A DNA stretch of 15,814 nucleotides, taken from NCBI GenBank assembly GCA_947629215.1, contig CANRCU010000020.1, positions 1 to 15,814 on the forward strand, in the 5' to 3' direction. Position numbers and translations under genes: made by a program. The notes beneath the pieces are model-generated. The model was not told the origin of the DNA and ran no database searches. It worked only from the letters and a program-made list of their open reading frames with translations. Origin of the DNA: an uncultured Clostridia bacterium (GTDB lineage: Bacteria > Bacillota > Clostridia > Lachnospirales > CAG-274). This document shows, piece by piece, positions 1-7,677 of this stretch (positions are counted from its first letter, which is position 1; each line of letters begins with the position of its first letter).

Positions 1-112
1 TTTCTCCCTCGCAGATATAACAATCAAGCGACGGACAGTTGGCGTTAGCCTCGTTTGCAAATTCCTCATTAATATAAGGAATATCCTTTTCCCAAAGATT
101 TACTCTGAACAT
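1..112 (-). CDS. Partial gene, possible alpha/beta-hydrolase esterase (N-terminus only)
   Basis: An open frame begins with ATG at 112 and runs off the left edge after 37 codons. It starts MFRVNLWEKDIPYINEEF and contains CPSLDCYICEGE. The start follows an AGAGG ribosome binding site, 19 nt after the stop of the upstream map gene, so it is probably the next gene of that operon. An N-terminus with 'LWE...P' followed by 'PSL..Y' is reminiscent of secreted or cytosolic alpha/beta-hydrolase esterases (BD-FAE or acetyl-esterase-like) of Clostridia, where a GGGY oxyanion segment would follow. That segment is outside the window, so the family call is an inference from a short stretch. The reading frame itself is well supported; the function is not. 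Confidence 0.55.
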   Translation of the reverse strand, partial: MFRVNLWEKDIPYINEEFANEANANCPSLDCYICEGE

Positions 113-131
113 ATATATCCTCTGCCCCCTG

Positions 132-1001
132 TCATATTGTCAATATCTCGGCTCCGTTTTCGGTAACGACCACCGTATGTTCCCATTGCGCCGAAAGGCT
201 GCCGTCACGCGTAACGACCGTCCACTCGTCCGCAAGTATATCGCATTCGTGCGTACCCATATTTATCATCGGCTCAACGGTAAGCACCATTCCCGGCACA
301 AGTATCATTGATTTTTTGCTGCTGCGGTAATGATTGACTATCGGGTCAAGATGAAAATCAAGCCCCACACCGTGACCGCAGAGTATCCTCACAACACCGT
401 AACCGTATTTATCGGCTATATCGTGTATGGTATTGCCTATCTCCGCAACGGGCATATACGGTCTTATAACATCTATACCCGCATACATCATCTCTTTTGT
501 GCGTTCAGAAAGCAGTCTTGCCTCTTCCGATACCTCACCTATCATATACATACGGCTCATATCGGAATAATACCCGTCGATTATTGTAGTAATATCTACA
601 TTTATTATATCGCCGTTTTTAAGCTTGGTATCGTTTGGTATACCATGGCAGACAACATTGTTGACCGATGTACAGCAGCTTTTCGGGAAACCTTCGTAAT
701 TAAGCGGCGCAGGTATGCCGCCTGCCTCGGCTGTCAGCTTTGAAACAAGAGTATCTATATCGTTGGTGGTGATGCCCTCGCCGACGGTCTTGTCCAGCTC
801 ATCCATTATAGCTACCGATACCTTTGCGCTTTTTCTTACGCCCTCTATCTGTTCGGGGGTAAGTATAAGAGAACGGTCGGGCATGGGGTATCCCTGCTCC
901 GCAAACGGCTCAAGATTTTTTTCGTCACTTTTTTCGTGACAGACCTTGTATTTTTTTCCGCTGCCGCACCAACAGCGATCATTTCTGCCTATCTTGAACA
1001 T
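132..1001 (-). CDS. map: Methionine aminopeptidase, type I, with N-terminal SEC-C zinc motif
   Basis: This is an M24A metallopeptidase that removes the initiator methionine from nascent proteins in the cytosol. It has 289 residues, about 35-40 more than a minimal bacterial MetAP. The extra N-terminus carries a SEC-C zinc motif, CxCx8CH (C10, C12, C21, H22). The catalytic residues are all visible: H119 (VCHG), D136, D147 (YYSDMS), H210 (CGHGVG), E243 (TVEP) and E274 (QWEHT), matching the E. coli MetAP order. The ATG at 1001 is preceded by GAGG, and its first 23 nt overlap the end of the DUF2161 gene, suggesting translational coupling. Zinc-finger MetAPs are known in eukaryotes, where the N-terminal region associates with ribosomes; whether SEC-C does this here is inference. 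The enzymatic assignment is secure. Confidence 0.96.
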   Translation of the reverse strand: MFKIGRNDRCWCGSGKKYKVCHEKSDEKNLEPFAEQGYPMPDRSLILTPEQIEGVRKSAKVSVAIMDELDKTVGEGITTNDIDTLVSKLTAEAGGIPAPLNYEGFPKSCCTSVNNVVCHGIPNDTKLKNGDIINVDITTIIDGYYSDMSRMYMIGEVSEEARLLSERTKEMMYAGIDVIRPYMPVAEIGNTIHDIADKYGYGVVRILCGHGVGLDFHLDPIVNHYRSSKKSMILVPGMVLTVEPMINMGTHECDILADEWTVVTRDGSLSAQWEHTVVVTENGAEILTI

Positions 1002-1701
1002 TTTTATATACCTCGTTTCTGTAAAATTCTACCAAATCTCTGTTTTCTGCCGAATCGAGAGCCTCGACTCCCTTTTCCGACATTCCGTAATCGTACCTTC
1101 CGCTGCGTTCAAACCAACCAAAAGCGTTTGAATGCAGCGCATTTTTCATTTTTTCGGGATAACCGAATTTTTTTATATCGCTTATACGCATTTTATCGTA
1201 TATTTCCATATGGCAAAGCGCCAGGACCGACGCTTCGGTATAAGCGGTAACAAGTTTTTTGCCCGTGCTGCCGCCGATGTTCCTGTCCTCTGTACGCTGT
1301 TCAAATTCAGCCTTGACTATGCCGGTGCGTTTTTTATTGACGCGTATGCTGCTTTTCGGCTCGACCCATATATCGACATTGCGCATACTGTTGTTTCCGA
1401 CCGTGATAAGCCCTATGCCAAGCTCATTCAACAGCCTGAGCATCATTCTTGTGCTTTTCTCCCTCAAGCTCGACGGACGCGGTATCGCCACATATACGTT
1501 GGGCGTTATGCTGCGCCTGTCCATTGCCTGATAGACAACGGTTATATTGAATGATTTTTTCATTTCCACAATTATCATTTCTTCGCCGCGCATAGCCACA
1601 ATATCGCAATCCTTTATTTCGGAACGCACCGTGCAGCCCATTTGCTCCAGTTTTTTCTTGACAGGCTCGTACATTTCGACTTCTTTTTGTATCTTAGCCA
1701 T
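979..1701 (-). CDS. DUF2161 family protein, predicted PD-(D/E)XK nuclease fold
   Basis: A 240-residue protein whose pattern fits DUF2161, a family predicted to have the PD-(D/E)XK phosphodiesterase fold. The N-terminal half has a helix with E12, then D33 in KDCDIVAM, and E46-x-K48 in IIVEMKKSFN, matching the D...ExK catalytic signature. The C-terminal half has NIGGSTGKK (141-149), TAYTEA (152-157) and NAFGWFER (192-199), which I recognise as the family's other conserved blocks; this part looks like a winged-helix DNA-binding region, which is inference. ATG at 1701 overlaps the pepP stop by 8 nt, and the 3' end overlaps map by 23 nt, so it is translated within the peptidase operon. No biological role is established that I know of. 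The catalytic residues look intact, so activity on nucleic acid is possible but unproven. Confidence 0.85.
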   Translation of the reverse strand: MAKIQKEVEMYEPVKKKLEQMGCTVRSEIKDCDIVAMRGEEMIIVEMKKSFNITVVYQAMDRRSITPNVYVAIPRPSSLREKSTRMMLRLLNELGIGLITVGNNSMRNVDIWVEPKSSIRVNKKRTGIVKAEFEQRTEDRNIGGSTGKKLVTAYTEASVLALCHMEIYDKMRISDIKKFGYPEKMKNALHSNAFGWFERSGRYDYGMSEKGVEALDSAENRDLVEFYRNEVYKNVQDRQK

Positions 1702-2941
1702 TTTTACCGCCCGCCATTATTGCCTCTATCTCCGATATTTCTTTGGGTATGCCGTCATACACCAACCTACAGCCGTCTTTTGTGACAACAACATCGTCCT
1801 CTATCCTTATGCCTATGCCCTCATCGGCAATATAAAGCCCCGGTTCGACGGTCAGCACCATGCCTTCTTCCAACAGTCCCTCGTTATGCCTGCCGACATC
1901 ATGTGTTTCTATGCCCAACATATGGCTGACATTGTGCCAATAATATTTTTTTACCTCTTTTTCGGTAGATATAAGCCCTATCTCTTTCAGTTTTTCGGCA
2001 TAATAGCCCAAAAGCGTTTCGTTAAGGCTTTTAAACGGTACGCCCGGACGAATTGTTTTTAAAATAAGTTTCTGCCCGTCCAAAACAATATTGTAAAGCT
2101 GTTTCTGCCTGTCCGTAAATCTGCCGTTTACGGGGAATGTTCTTGTTATATCGCCGCAGTAATAATTGTATTTTGCGCCGACATCGCAAAGCACAAGGTC
2201 GCCGTCGCCCGTTTTGTCACAATTGCGGCTGTAATGCAGCACTGTCGCATTTTTGCCCGACGCAACTATGGATTTGAATGCAAAGTCCTTTACACTCCTG
2301 TATTTAAGCGCAAAATCAAAATATGCCTCTATCTCATATTCATACATACCGGCGCGGGCGTTTTTCATCATATTTACAATACCTTCACCCGTTATTTCTA
2401 TTGCGCGTCCGATATTTTCTATCTCCTGCCGGGATTTTATTCTCCTGAGTTCCGCCATTTCTATATGAAGGTCTTTCATATCGATATAAGGATAATTCTC
2501 GGCTGTATCTTTTGCAAACTCCAGCTCCCGAGTCATACGGAAGTCCCTGTTTTCAAGGTCGATATAGATATTTTCTATCCTCTTGTTAAAAAGCGTATCC
2601 GAAAGCTTTTCATAAAAAGTATAGTTATAGTATATATTTTCAATGCCGCTTATCTCCGCCGCCTTTTCCTTTGAGATAACGGCTCCCACCCATTGCGCCT
2701 TTTCGTCATCTGGCGGCTCGATAAAAAGACTTTCGCTTACATCTCCGTTTTTTTTGACTATCAGAAGTATACCTTCGGGTTCGTCTATCCCCGTAAGATA
2801 AAAAAAATTACTCTGCGGAGTAAACGGATAATTCTCGTCACCCATTTTTTTTATATCCCTGCCCGAAAACACCGCTGCCGCAGAATTATCCGCAAGTCTT
2901 CGAGCAAGTTTTTCTCTGTTTTTTATATAAAATTCTTTCAT
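1694..2941 (-). CDS. pepP: Xaa-Pro aminopeptidase (aminopeptidase P), M24B
   Basis: Aminopeptidase P cleaves the N-terminal residue from peptides with proline in second position, using a dinuclear metal centre in the cytosol. The 415 residues split into an N-terminal AMP_N creatinase-like domain (about 1-135, with NFFYLTG at 45-51) and a C-terminal pita-bread catalytic domain (about 165-410). Metal ligands are D253 (LCDVG), D264 (YCGDITRTF), H340 (NVSHMLG), E366 (TVEPG) and E381 (RIEDD), with supporting histidines H236 and H347. The length is normal for the family. ATG at 2941 has a GAGGTG ribosome binding site 6 nt upstream. It is the first gene of the leftward operon, has its own promoter at 3002-3030, and overlaps the next gene by 8 nt. 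PepQ-type prolidase is the alternative, but the AMP_N domain favours aminopeptidase P. Confidence 0.93.
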   Translation of the reverse strand: MKEFYIKNREKLARRLADNSAAAVFSGRDIKKMGDENYPFTPQSNFFYLTGIDEPEGILLIVKKNGDVSESLFIEPPDDEKAQWVGAVISKEKAAEISGIENIYYNYTFYEKLSDTLFNKRIENIYIDLENRDFRMTRELEFAKDTAENYPYIDMKDLHIEMAELRRIKSRQEIENIGRAIEITGEGIVNMMKNARAGMYEYEIEAYFDFALKYRSVKDFAFKSIVASGKNATVLHYSRNCDKTGDGDLVLCDVGAKYNYYCGDITRTFPVNGRFTDRQKQLYNIVLDGQKLILKTIRPGVPFKSLNETLLGYYAEKLKEIGLISTEKEVKKYYWHNVSHMLGIETHDVGRHNEGLLEEGMVLTVEPGLYIADEGIGIRIEDDVVVTKDGCRLVYDGIPKEISEIEAIMAGGKNG

Positions 2942-3001
2942 TTACACACCTCGGTCTGTATTACCGTTTTTTTACATAATCCAAAATAATTTCCATTTAG
3001 T

Positions 3002-3030
3002 ATTATACATCAAATTTCAAACTATGTAAA
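3002..3030 (-). promoter_or_regulatory. Sigma-A-type promoter for the pepP operon
   Basis: On the minus strand TTTACA (3025-3030) and TATAAT (3002-3007) are separated by exactly 17 nt. One base of the -35 box departs from consensus and the -10 box is perfect. Transcription would start near 2995, giving a leader of about 55 nt before the pepP ATG. An inverted repeat lies over the -35 element. Confidence 0.8.
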
Positions 3031-3038
3031 CAGTTTGA
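3017..3038. promoter_or_regulatory. Candidate operator: inverted repeat centred on the pepP -35 box
   Basis: TCAAACT (3017-3023) and AGTTTGA (3032-3038) form a perfect 7-bp dyad with an 8-nt spacer that contains the whole -35 hexamer of the pepP promoter. A repressor bound here would block RNA polymerase. No T-run follows it, so it is not a terminator. No regulator gene is present nearby, so the binding protein is unknown. Such a dyad can arise by chance in AT-rich DNA. Confidence 0.4.
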
Positions 3039-3113
3039 TCACATTAAATTATTTGTCAATAATATTCCTGCTCTGCTGCGCACTCATAACCAAAGATAAA
3101 ATTTCTATCGGTA

Positions 3114-3142
3114 TTGATTTTTTATTCTCAAAATGATATACT
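3114..3142 (+). promoter_or_regulatory. Sigma-A-type promoter for the HAD/NTase/GT2/YfhO operon
   Basis: TTGATT (3114-3119) and TATACT (3137-3142) are separated by 17 nt. Start of transcription is expected near 3149, giving a leader of about 48 nt before the first start codon. The 255-nt divergent intergenic region (2942-3196) holds this promoter, the pepP promoter and the dyad; I see no RNA gene or terminator in it. Confidence 0.7.
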
Positions 3143-3181
3143 GTAAATGATTGATATGCCCCTTGCGGTATATTGGATATT

Positions 3182-3187
3182 AGGAGG
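3182..3187 (+). promoter_or_regulatory. Ribosome binding site that fixes the start of the HAD gene
   Basis: A perfect AGGAGG sits 9 nt before the ATG at 3197. An in-frame TTG at 3173 would put the ribosome binding site inside the coding region, so ATG 3197 is chosen. Confidence 0.85.
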
Positions 3188-3196
3188 AATTTTATT

Positions 3197-3595
3197 ATGT
3201 ACGAGGACTATTCATTTGTATTTGATATTGACGGAACTTTGTGTCCCATCAAAAAAAAAGGGGAAGAATACTGCGATCTTGTTCCGTATTCCGATATGGT
3301 CGAAAAACTTCGGTATTATAAGGCAAACGGAGCACGCATAATACTTTTTACATCAAGAAATATGAATACCCATAAGGGCAATCTTGGTCTTATAAACAAA
3401 TATACCGCGCGTGTACTTTCCGAGTGGCTTGACAAATGGGACATACCTTATGACGAAATAATCTATGGCAAGCCATGGCCCGGACACAAAGGCTTTTACG
3501 TTGACGACCGCACCGTCAGACCGGATGAGTTTCTTAACTGCACCGTCGAAGAATTGAACGATATTTGCGATAAGTCAAAAAAAGACCTTAAATAA
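3197..3595 (+). CDS. HAD-superfamily phosphatase, capsule-biosynthesis type
   Basis: A small 132-residue HAD hydrolase. Motif I is FDIDGT with nucleophile D10 and general acid/base D12. Motif II is LFTSRN (T52 or S53). Motif III is K92 in YGKPWPG. Motif IV is YVDDR (D103, D104). There is only a short segment between motifs I and II and no sizeable cap domain, as in small sugar-phosphate phosphatases often annotated 'capsular biosynthesis protein'. It is the promoter-proximal gene, 15 nt ahead of a nucleotidyltransferase-like gene. Dephosphorylating a phosphorylated sugar or polyol before or around nucleotide activation would fit, as GmhB does in heptose pathways, but the substrate cannot be read from sequence. 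The fold and catalytic residues are secure; the pathway role is inference. Confidence 0.85.
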   Translation: MYEDYSFVFDIDGTLCPIKKKGEEYCDLVPYSDMVEKLRYYKANGARIILFTSRNMNTHKGNLGLINKYTARVLSEWLDKWDIPYDEIIYGKPWPGHKGFYVDDRTVRPDEFLNCTVEELNDICDKSKKDLK

Positions 3596-3610
3596 AGGGG
3601 GTGTTTTATA

Positions 3611-4336
3611 ATGCCGAAGATGACAGTCATTATAACGATGGCGGGGCTTGGCACACGTTTCAGAAAAGCGGGCTGGCAATGCCCGAAATATATGATAAAC
3701 GCAAAAGGCAAGACCTTGTTTGAATGGTCTATGGACAGTCTTACGGGTTATAACAAAAATGTATCCAAATATATTTTTATCGTCAGAAAAGAAGACAACG
3801 CAAGCGATTTTATAAAAGAGCATTTTGCAAAATACAATGTTCCGCAGACCGAAATAATAGAAATCGACAAAATGACGGACGGACAAGCCACAACCTGTAT
3901 GCTCGCCATACCGTATTGCGATATGGACGCACCGATAATGGTCTATAATATAGATACATATGTCGAATCTTATGCCATGAAGTGGGAAGATATTTCAGGC
4001 GACGGTCATATACCTTGTTTTAATGCGGACGGTGAACATTGGAGTTTTGTACGGCTTGACGAAAACAACAAAGCGGTCGAGGTCAGAGAAAAAGTCAGGA
4101 TCTCCGATAACTGCACGCTCGGCGCCTACTATTTTTCTTCGGCAAGGCTTTATAAACAGCTCTATGAAGAATACTACATAAAAAACAACAATACCGAACG
4201 CAACGAAAAATATATCGCACCGCTTTACAATGCTATGATCGAAAAAAATATGCAGGTCACAATAAGCAATATAGATCCCCGTAAAGTACACGTTTTGGGA
4301 ACACCCGAAGAACTTGAAATTTTTTTGAACGAATAA
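3611..4336 (+). CDS. Sugar-nucleotidyltransferase-like protein (NTP_transferase, GT-A fold)
   Basis: A 241-residue protein of the family that couples NTP to a sugar-1-phosphate or similar phosphorylated substrate. The nucleotide-binding signature is AGLGTRF (11-17) followed by CPKYM (24-28), with GQATT (91-95) and the metal-binding NID (N113, D115). VREK (158-161) and NCTLGAYYF (167-175) match substrate-pocket positions of RmlA-like enzymes. It lacks a C-terminal left-handed beta-helix. GGGGG 9 nt before the ATG is the ribosome binding site. It lies between the HAD gene and the GT2 gene, so it probably makes the activated donor for the cluster. Substrate and nucleotide are unknown. Related short proteins in capsule loci activate non-sugar groups too, so a sugar should not be taken for granted. 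Confidence 0.8.
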   Translation: MPKMTVIITMAGLGTRFRKAGWQCPKYMINAKGKTLFEWSMDSLTGYNKNVSKYIFIVRKEDNASDFIKEHFAKYNVPQTEIIEIDKMTDGQATTCMLAIPYCDMDAPIMVYNIDTYVESYAMKWEDISGDGHIPCFNADGEHWSFVRLDENNKAVEVREKVRISDNCTLGAYYFSSARLYKQLYEEYYIKNNNTERNEKYIAPLYNAMIEKNMQVTISNIDPRKVHVLGTPEELEIFLNE

Positions 4337-4354
4337 TTCATGTGAGGTAAAAAT

Positions 4355-5161
4355 ATGAAAAAAGACAAAATTCTTGTATTCATACCGGCGTATAACTGCG
4401 AAAAACAAATACCGCGGGTATTGTCGCAATTTAACGATGATGTACTTAGTTATACCGACGAAATAATAATAGTAAACAATATCAGCACAGACAACACCGT
4501 AGATTCGGCAAAGGCTTATTTGAAAGAGCATCCGGAACTGCCCTGCAAAATAATAACAAATTACGGCAACTATAATCTTGGCGGTTCGCATAAAGTTGCT
4601 TTCAATTATGCGCTGAAAAACGGCTTTGATTATGTTGTGGTGCTGCATGGCGACGATCAGGCAGATATAAGGGATTTTCTGCCCGTCCTGAAAAATAAAG
4701 AGTATAAAGAAGCCGACTGTATACTCGGCGGAAGATTTGAAAAAGATTCAAAGCTTATAGGTTACTCCAAAAAAAGAATATGGGGCAACCGTGTATTCAA
4801 CATTATTTTTTCGGCTGCGGCAGGCAAGTCTATCAGAGATATGGGTTCGGGGCTTAATATGTACAACACCGATATGCTCAGAACAAAATATTATGTCGAT
4901 CTCTCCGACGCCCTGTTTTTTAACCCCGAAATGCTGCTGTTTTCGGTTTATTACAAACATAAAATGATATTTTACCCGATAACATGGCGCGAGGAAGATC
5001 AAATATCCAACGCCAAGCTGTTCAGCCTTTCTTTTAATATGATGAAAGTGGTTTTATCTTATTTCTTTTCAAAAGAAAAATTTATAAAAAAATATAAAAA
5101 CAGCAAAAAGAATATTTATTATGGCAAGGTTGTATACGACAATACAAAAACCGTATCTTGA
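4355..5161 (+). CDS. Family 2 glycosyltransferase, polyprenyl-phosphate type (DPM1/CsbB-like)
   Basis: A 268-residue inverting GT-A glycosyltransferase. The donor-binding region has IPAYN (10-14) and VNNISTDNT (40-48). The metal-binding motif is HGDDQAD (98-104), the form seen in dolichyl- or undecaprenyl-phosphate sugar transferases. RDMGSGL (161-167) is the acceptor-side block, followed by FFNPEML. Unlike CsbB or GtrB it has no clear C-terminal transmembrane pair; the C-terminus is lysine-rich, suggesting peripheral membrane association as in single-domain DPM1. A GAGG ribosome binding site is 7 nt before the ATG. It lies 18 nt after the nucleotidyltransferase-like gene and 30 nt before the YfhO-like gene. 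Likely reaction: transfer of a sugar from a nucleotide donor to polyprenyl phosphate on the cytosolic face. Sugar identity is unknown. Confidence 0.85.
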   Translation: MKKDKILVFIPAYNCEKQIPRVLSQFNDDVLSYTDEIIIVNNISTDNTVDSAKAYLKEHPELPCKIITNYGNYNLGGSHKVAFNYALKNGFDYVVVLHGDDQADIRDFLPVLKNKEYKEADCILGGRFEKDSKLIGYSKKRIWGNRVFNIIFSAAAGKSIRDMGSGLNMYNTDMLRTKYYVDLSDALFFNPEMLLFSVYYKHKMIFYPITWREEDQISNAKLFSLSFNMMKVVLSYFFSKEKFIKKYKNSKKNIYYGKVVYDNTKTVS

Positions 5162-5191
5162 CAAAATGACCTGTATACGGTCGGAGGGAAA

Positions 5192-7669
5192 ATGTTGACT
5201 CACAAAAAAAATGCGGATATTATTTTAATAATTGCCTATTCGCTGCTGATAATGGGATTGATGCTGTTCGGCAACAAAGACGCATTCTATGTTGATGACA
5301 ACATCATGCAGTGGGGACCTGTAATACAAAAAGCCTTTGATCAGATATTCAGCGGCGAGGGCATACCCTATCATAATTTTTATCAATATAAGGGCATAGA
5401 TATTTTTTCAAGCGGATATTACGGGCTATACAGTCCTTTTATGTACATATCCTACATTATAAGCCGTTTTCTGACGAAGGGCAGCCTTACTGTTCTGACA
5501 GTGCATATTATCATTATGTACTTCCTCGGAAATATTTTTATGTACCTGCTGCTCAGAGAATTTTCTTCGGAAAAACCTGCAATTGTACTGTCCTTATTCG
5601 CTTATTCGGTATCTGTGTTATTCTTTGAATTTGCATTCTATTATTTTACATTCAACAATTATTTCTTTTTGCCGTTTTTGCTTTTTATTATTGTACGCAC
5701 AAAAGGTAAAAGGAGCGAGTGGTTCGTACCCGGCATAACACTTGCTTTCGGTATGCTGCTTGGTCATGTACAATATTGTTGTTATTATGTAATGGTATAT
5801 TGCATACTGAATGTGGTTTTTGCCGTAAGAGAGCGCAAACCAAGTTATATACTTAAAATATTTGTCACGATCGCAATATTTTTACTGCTTTCATGTATGT
5901 CGCTCATACTCTCGGCACAGTCATCCGCAGACAGGGATAAGGTAATTGGAGGCAATCAGGATTTTTATTCTTATTGGCTGAATATTGCGGATATATTTGC
6001 CCCATTTTATATGATTTTCCCCATGGATACACCACAAAGCCTTTATCCTTATGATTTTATCGATTTTATAGGTATCGGCGCTGTCGGCATATTTGCCTTT
6101 ATGATACTTATACCGGAGGTCATAAAATTTACCGATATATTTATTCAAAAGGTCAAACCTGTTGCAAACAAACTGTATTCGGGTAAAGAAAAGAAATATG
6201 TACTGAGAACAAATCATGTACTTATATCACTTTTTTTGTTGTTGATGATATTCAAATTTTATTTTGACTTTATGAAGTTCAATAAAATGAGTATAATATC
6301 TTATACGGCACTTATGATCATCATAGCTTTTTTGACCGTTTTGGTCTGCATACACAGCTTTAAAAGCGGAAAAAATTTTATGCTGAGCAAAAAAATGATC
6401 ACGGTTTACTTTATGCTGATATTATTTGATATTATGCTGCTTTTTACCCTGCCGTTTTATGTTGCTGCAATTATTTTATATACAATAAAGTCTGTCGGTT
6501 CCGACAAGGAAAATAACAAAAAAGAAGACATTCTTCATGCAATGATGTTTGCGGCATTCTTTTTCATACTGTTCTCTATGGGAAGTAAAGGTCTTATCGC
6601 CGTTATACTCGAACATATACCGCTGATAAAAGAATTCAGATACCTGTATAAGTGTGCATTTGTTTTCATACCTATACTCATACCTGTAAGCTGTTTTATG
6701 TTGGGAAAAACAAAAAAATTCCGGAAGATCACATACACAATATCGGCGCTGTGTTCTATAATATGTCTGATAAATATTTTTTTGATAACAAGACCCGGAA
6801 ATCATTCATATATAAACAATTATAATGTGACTTATTCCCGGTTCCGCCAATATATACCGCAGACGAAACAAAAACTTGAAGAAAACCATACAGACAAAAA
6901 CAACTATCGTTTTGTTGCCGTTGCATATTACTACGACGATTTAACAAAAATAGCAGGAAACCTTTGTACGTATGCTTTCACCAAAAACTGTGCCACGCCA
7001 TTCGGTGTTTTTGCCTTATCTGGGTATGACAATATATACAGATTCAAAAGCTATCGGCAAAGCGACCGTATTGTAAACACCTTGTTTGATATGTGGATGA
7101 ACGGAATGTGCTTTATAGATGAAGAACCAAGCGGACAAGAACTGCATATATTTGAGAAACAAATAATACAAAACGGTATTAAATATATTATCCTTTCAAA
7201 ACCCGATGAATATTATGATACATTTAAAGAATTCATCGACCGCTGCGAAAAAATTAAAATAGCAAAAACATCCGAATGGATAGACGATACAATACTTATA
7301 GAGCTGTACGGTGTATACCCTATCTGTTCTTATGACAACGGTAAAAAAATCACGTTGACAAAAACATATATGGACAAGCTGAATTTTCAAACAAAATTTG
7401 ATAAGCCGACAGATATTACAATATCTATGACATACAGCAACAATTACCGCATTTCTCTGACGGATGATTCGGGCAAAGTTACCGATATTATACCGACAGA
7501 AACCAAAGACGGCTATGTTTCGGCAACTATACCGCCGGGCAGTTATAGCGCAAGCTTTTATTATAAAAACATATTAATGGATATTGCAATGATATTGGCA
7601 GGCATGACCTGTTGTATGATGTTTGTATCTATGATATTTGTATTTAAAACCGATAGAACAAAAAGATAA
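5192..7669 (+). CDS. YfhO-like polytopic membrane protein, predicted GT-C glycosyltransferase
   Basis: An 825-residue integral membrane protein with about a dozen hydrophobic helices, beginning at residues 9-26 and ending near 792-816. The first outward loop has an acidic pair, D35-D36, in YVDDNIMQWGP, where GT-C enzymes carry a catalytic acid. GIDIFSSGYYGLYSPF (68-83) and LLGHVQYCCYY (189-199) resemble YfhO-family blocks. A large soluble part (about 545-785) ends in a beta-rich domain with TIPPGSY before the last helix, as in YfhO. In Bacillus and Listeria, YfhO proteins move a sugar from a lipid carrier made by a CsbB-type GT2 onto teichoic acid outside the membrane; the adjacent GT2 fits that model. 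The acceptor here is unknown. GGAGG is only 4 nt from ATG 5192, so the adjacent TTG at 5195 is an alternative start. Confidence 0.75.
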   Translation: MLTHKKNADIILIIAYSLLIMGLMLFGNKDAFYVDDNIMQWGPVIQKAFDQIFSGEGIPYHNFYQYKGIDIFSSGYYGLYSPFMYISYIISRFLTKGSLTVLTVHIIIMYFLGNIFMYLLLREFSSEKPAIVLSLFAYSVSVLFFEFAFYYFTFNNYFFLPFLLFIIVRTKGKRSEWFVPGITLAFGMLLGHVQYCCYYVMVYCILNVVFAVRERKPSYILKIFVTIAIFLLLSCMSLILSAQSSADRDKVIGGNQDFYSYWLNIADIFAPFYMIFPMDTPQSLYPYDFIDFIGIGAVGIFAFMILIPEVIKFTDIFIQKVKPVANKLYSGKEKKYVLRTNHVLISLFLLLMIFKFYFDFMKFNKMSIISYTALMIIIAFLTVLVCIHSFKSGKNFMLSKKMITVYFMLILFDIMLLFTLPFYVAAIILYTIKSVGSDKENNKKEDILHAMMFAAFFFILFSMGSKGLIAVILEHIPLIKEFRYLYKCAFVFIPILIPVSCFMLGKTKKFRKITYTISALCSIICLINIFLITRPGNHSYINNYNVTYSRFRQYIPQTKQKLEENHTDKNNYRFVAVAYYYDDLTKIAGNLCTYAFTKNCATPFGVFALSGYDNIYRFKSYRQSDRIVNTLFDMWMNGMCFIDEEPSGQELHIFEKQIIQNGIKYIILSKPDEYYDTFKEFIDRCEKIKIAKTSEWIDDTILIELYGVYPICSYDNGKKITLTKTYMDKLNFQTKFDKPTDITISMTYSNNYRISLTDDSGKVTDIIPTETKDGYVSATIPPGSYSASFYYKNILMDIAMILAGMTCCMMFVSMIFVFKTDRTKR

Positions 7670-7677
7670 TATATAAA

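Noticed and set aside
979..1701. DUF2161 as part of a defence or restriction system
   Set aside because: The nuclease fold is predicted, but its neighbours are housekeeping peptidases with overlapping frames, and there is no methylase, helicase, toxin or sensor gene.
3173..3196. TTG at 3173 as start of the HAD gene
   Set aside because: The perfect AGGAGG at 3182-3187 would then be coding, while it is ideally placed for ATG 3197.
3197..7669. AT-richness of the YfhO operon as a sign of horizontal transfer
   Set aside because: Sampled 60-base lines of the YfhO-like gene are roughly 30-38% GC against about 55% in one alaS line, but the GT4 gene also has lines near 35%. Membrane-protein codon content explains much of it, and there are no flanking mobile elements.
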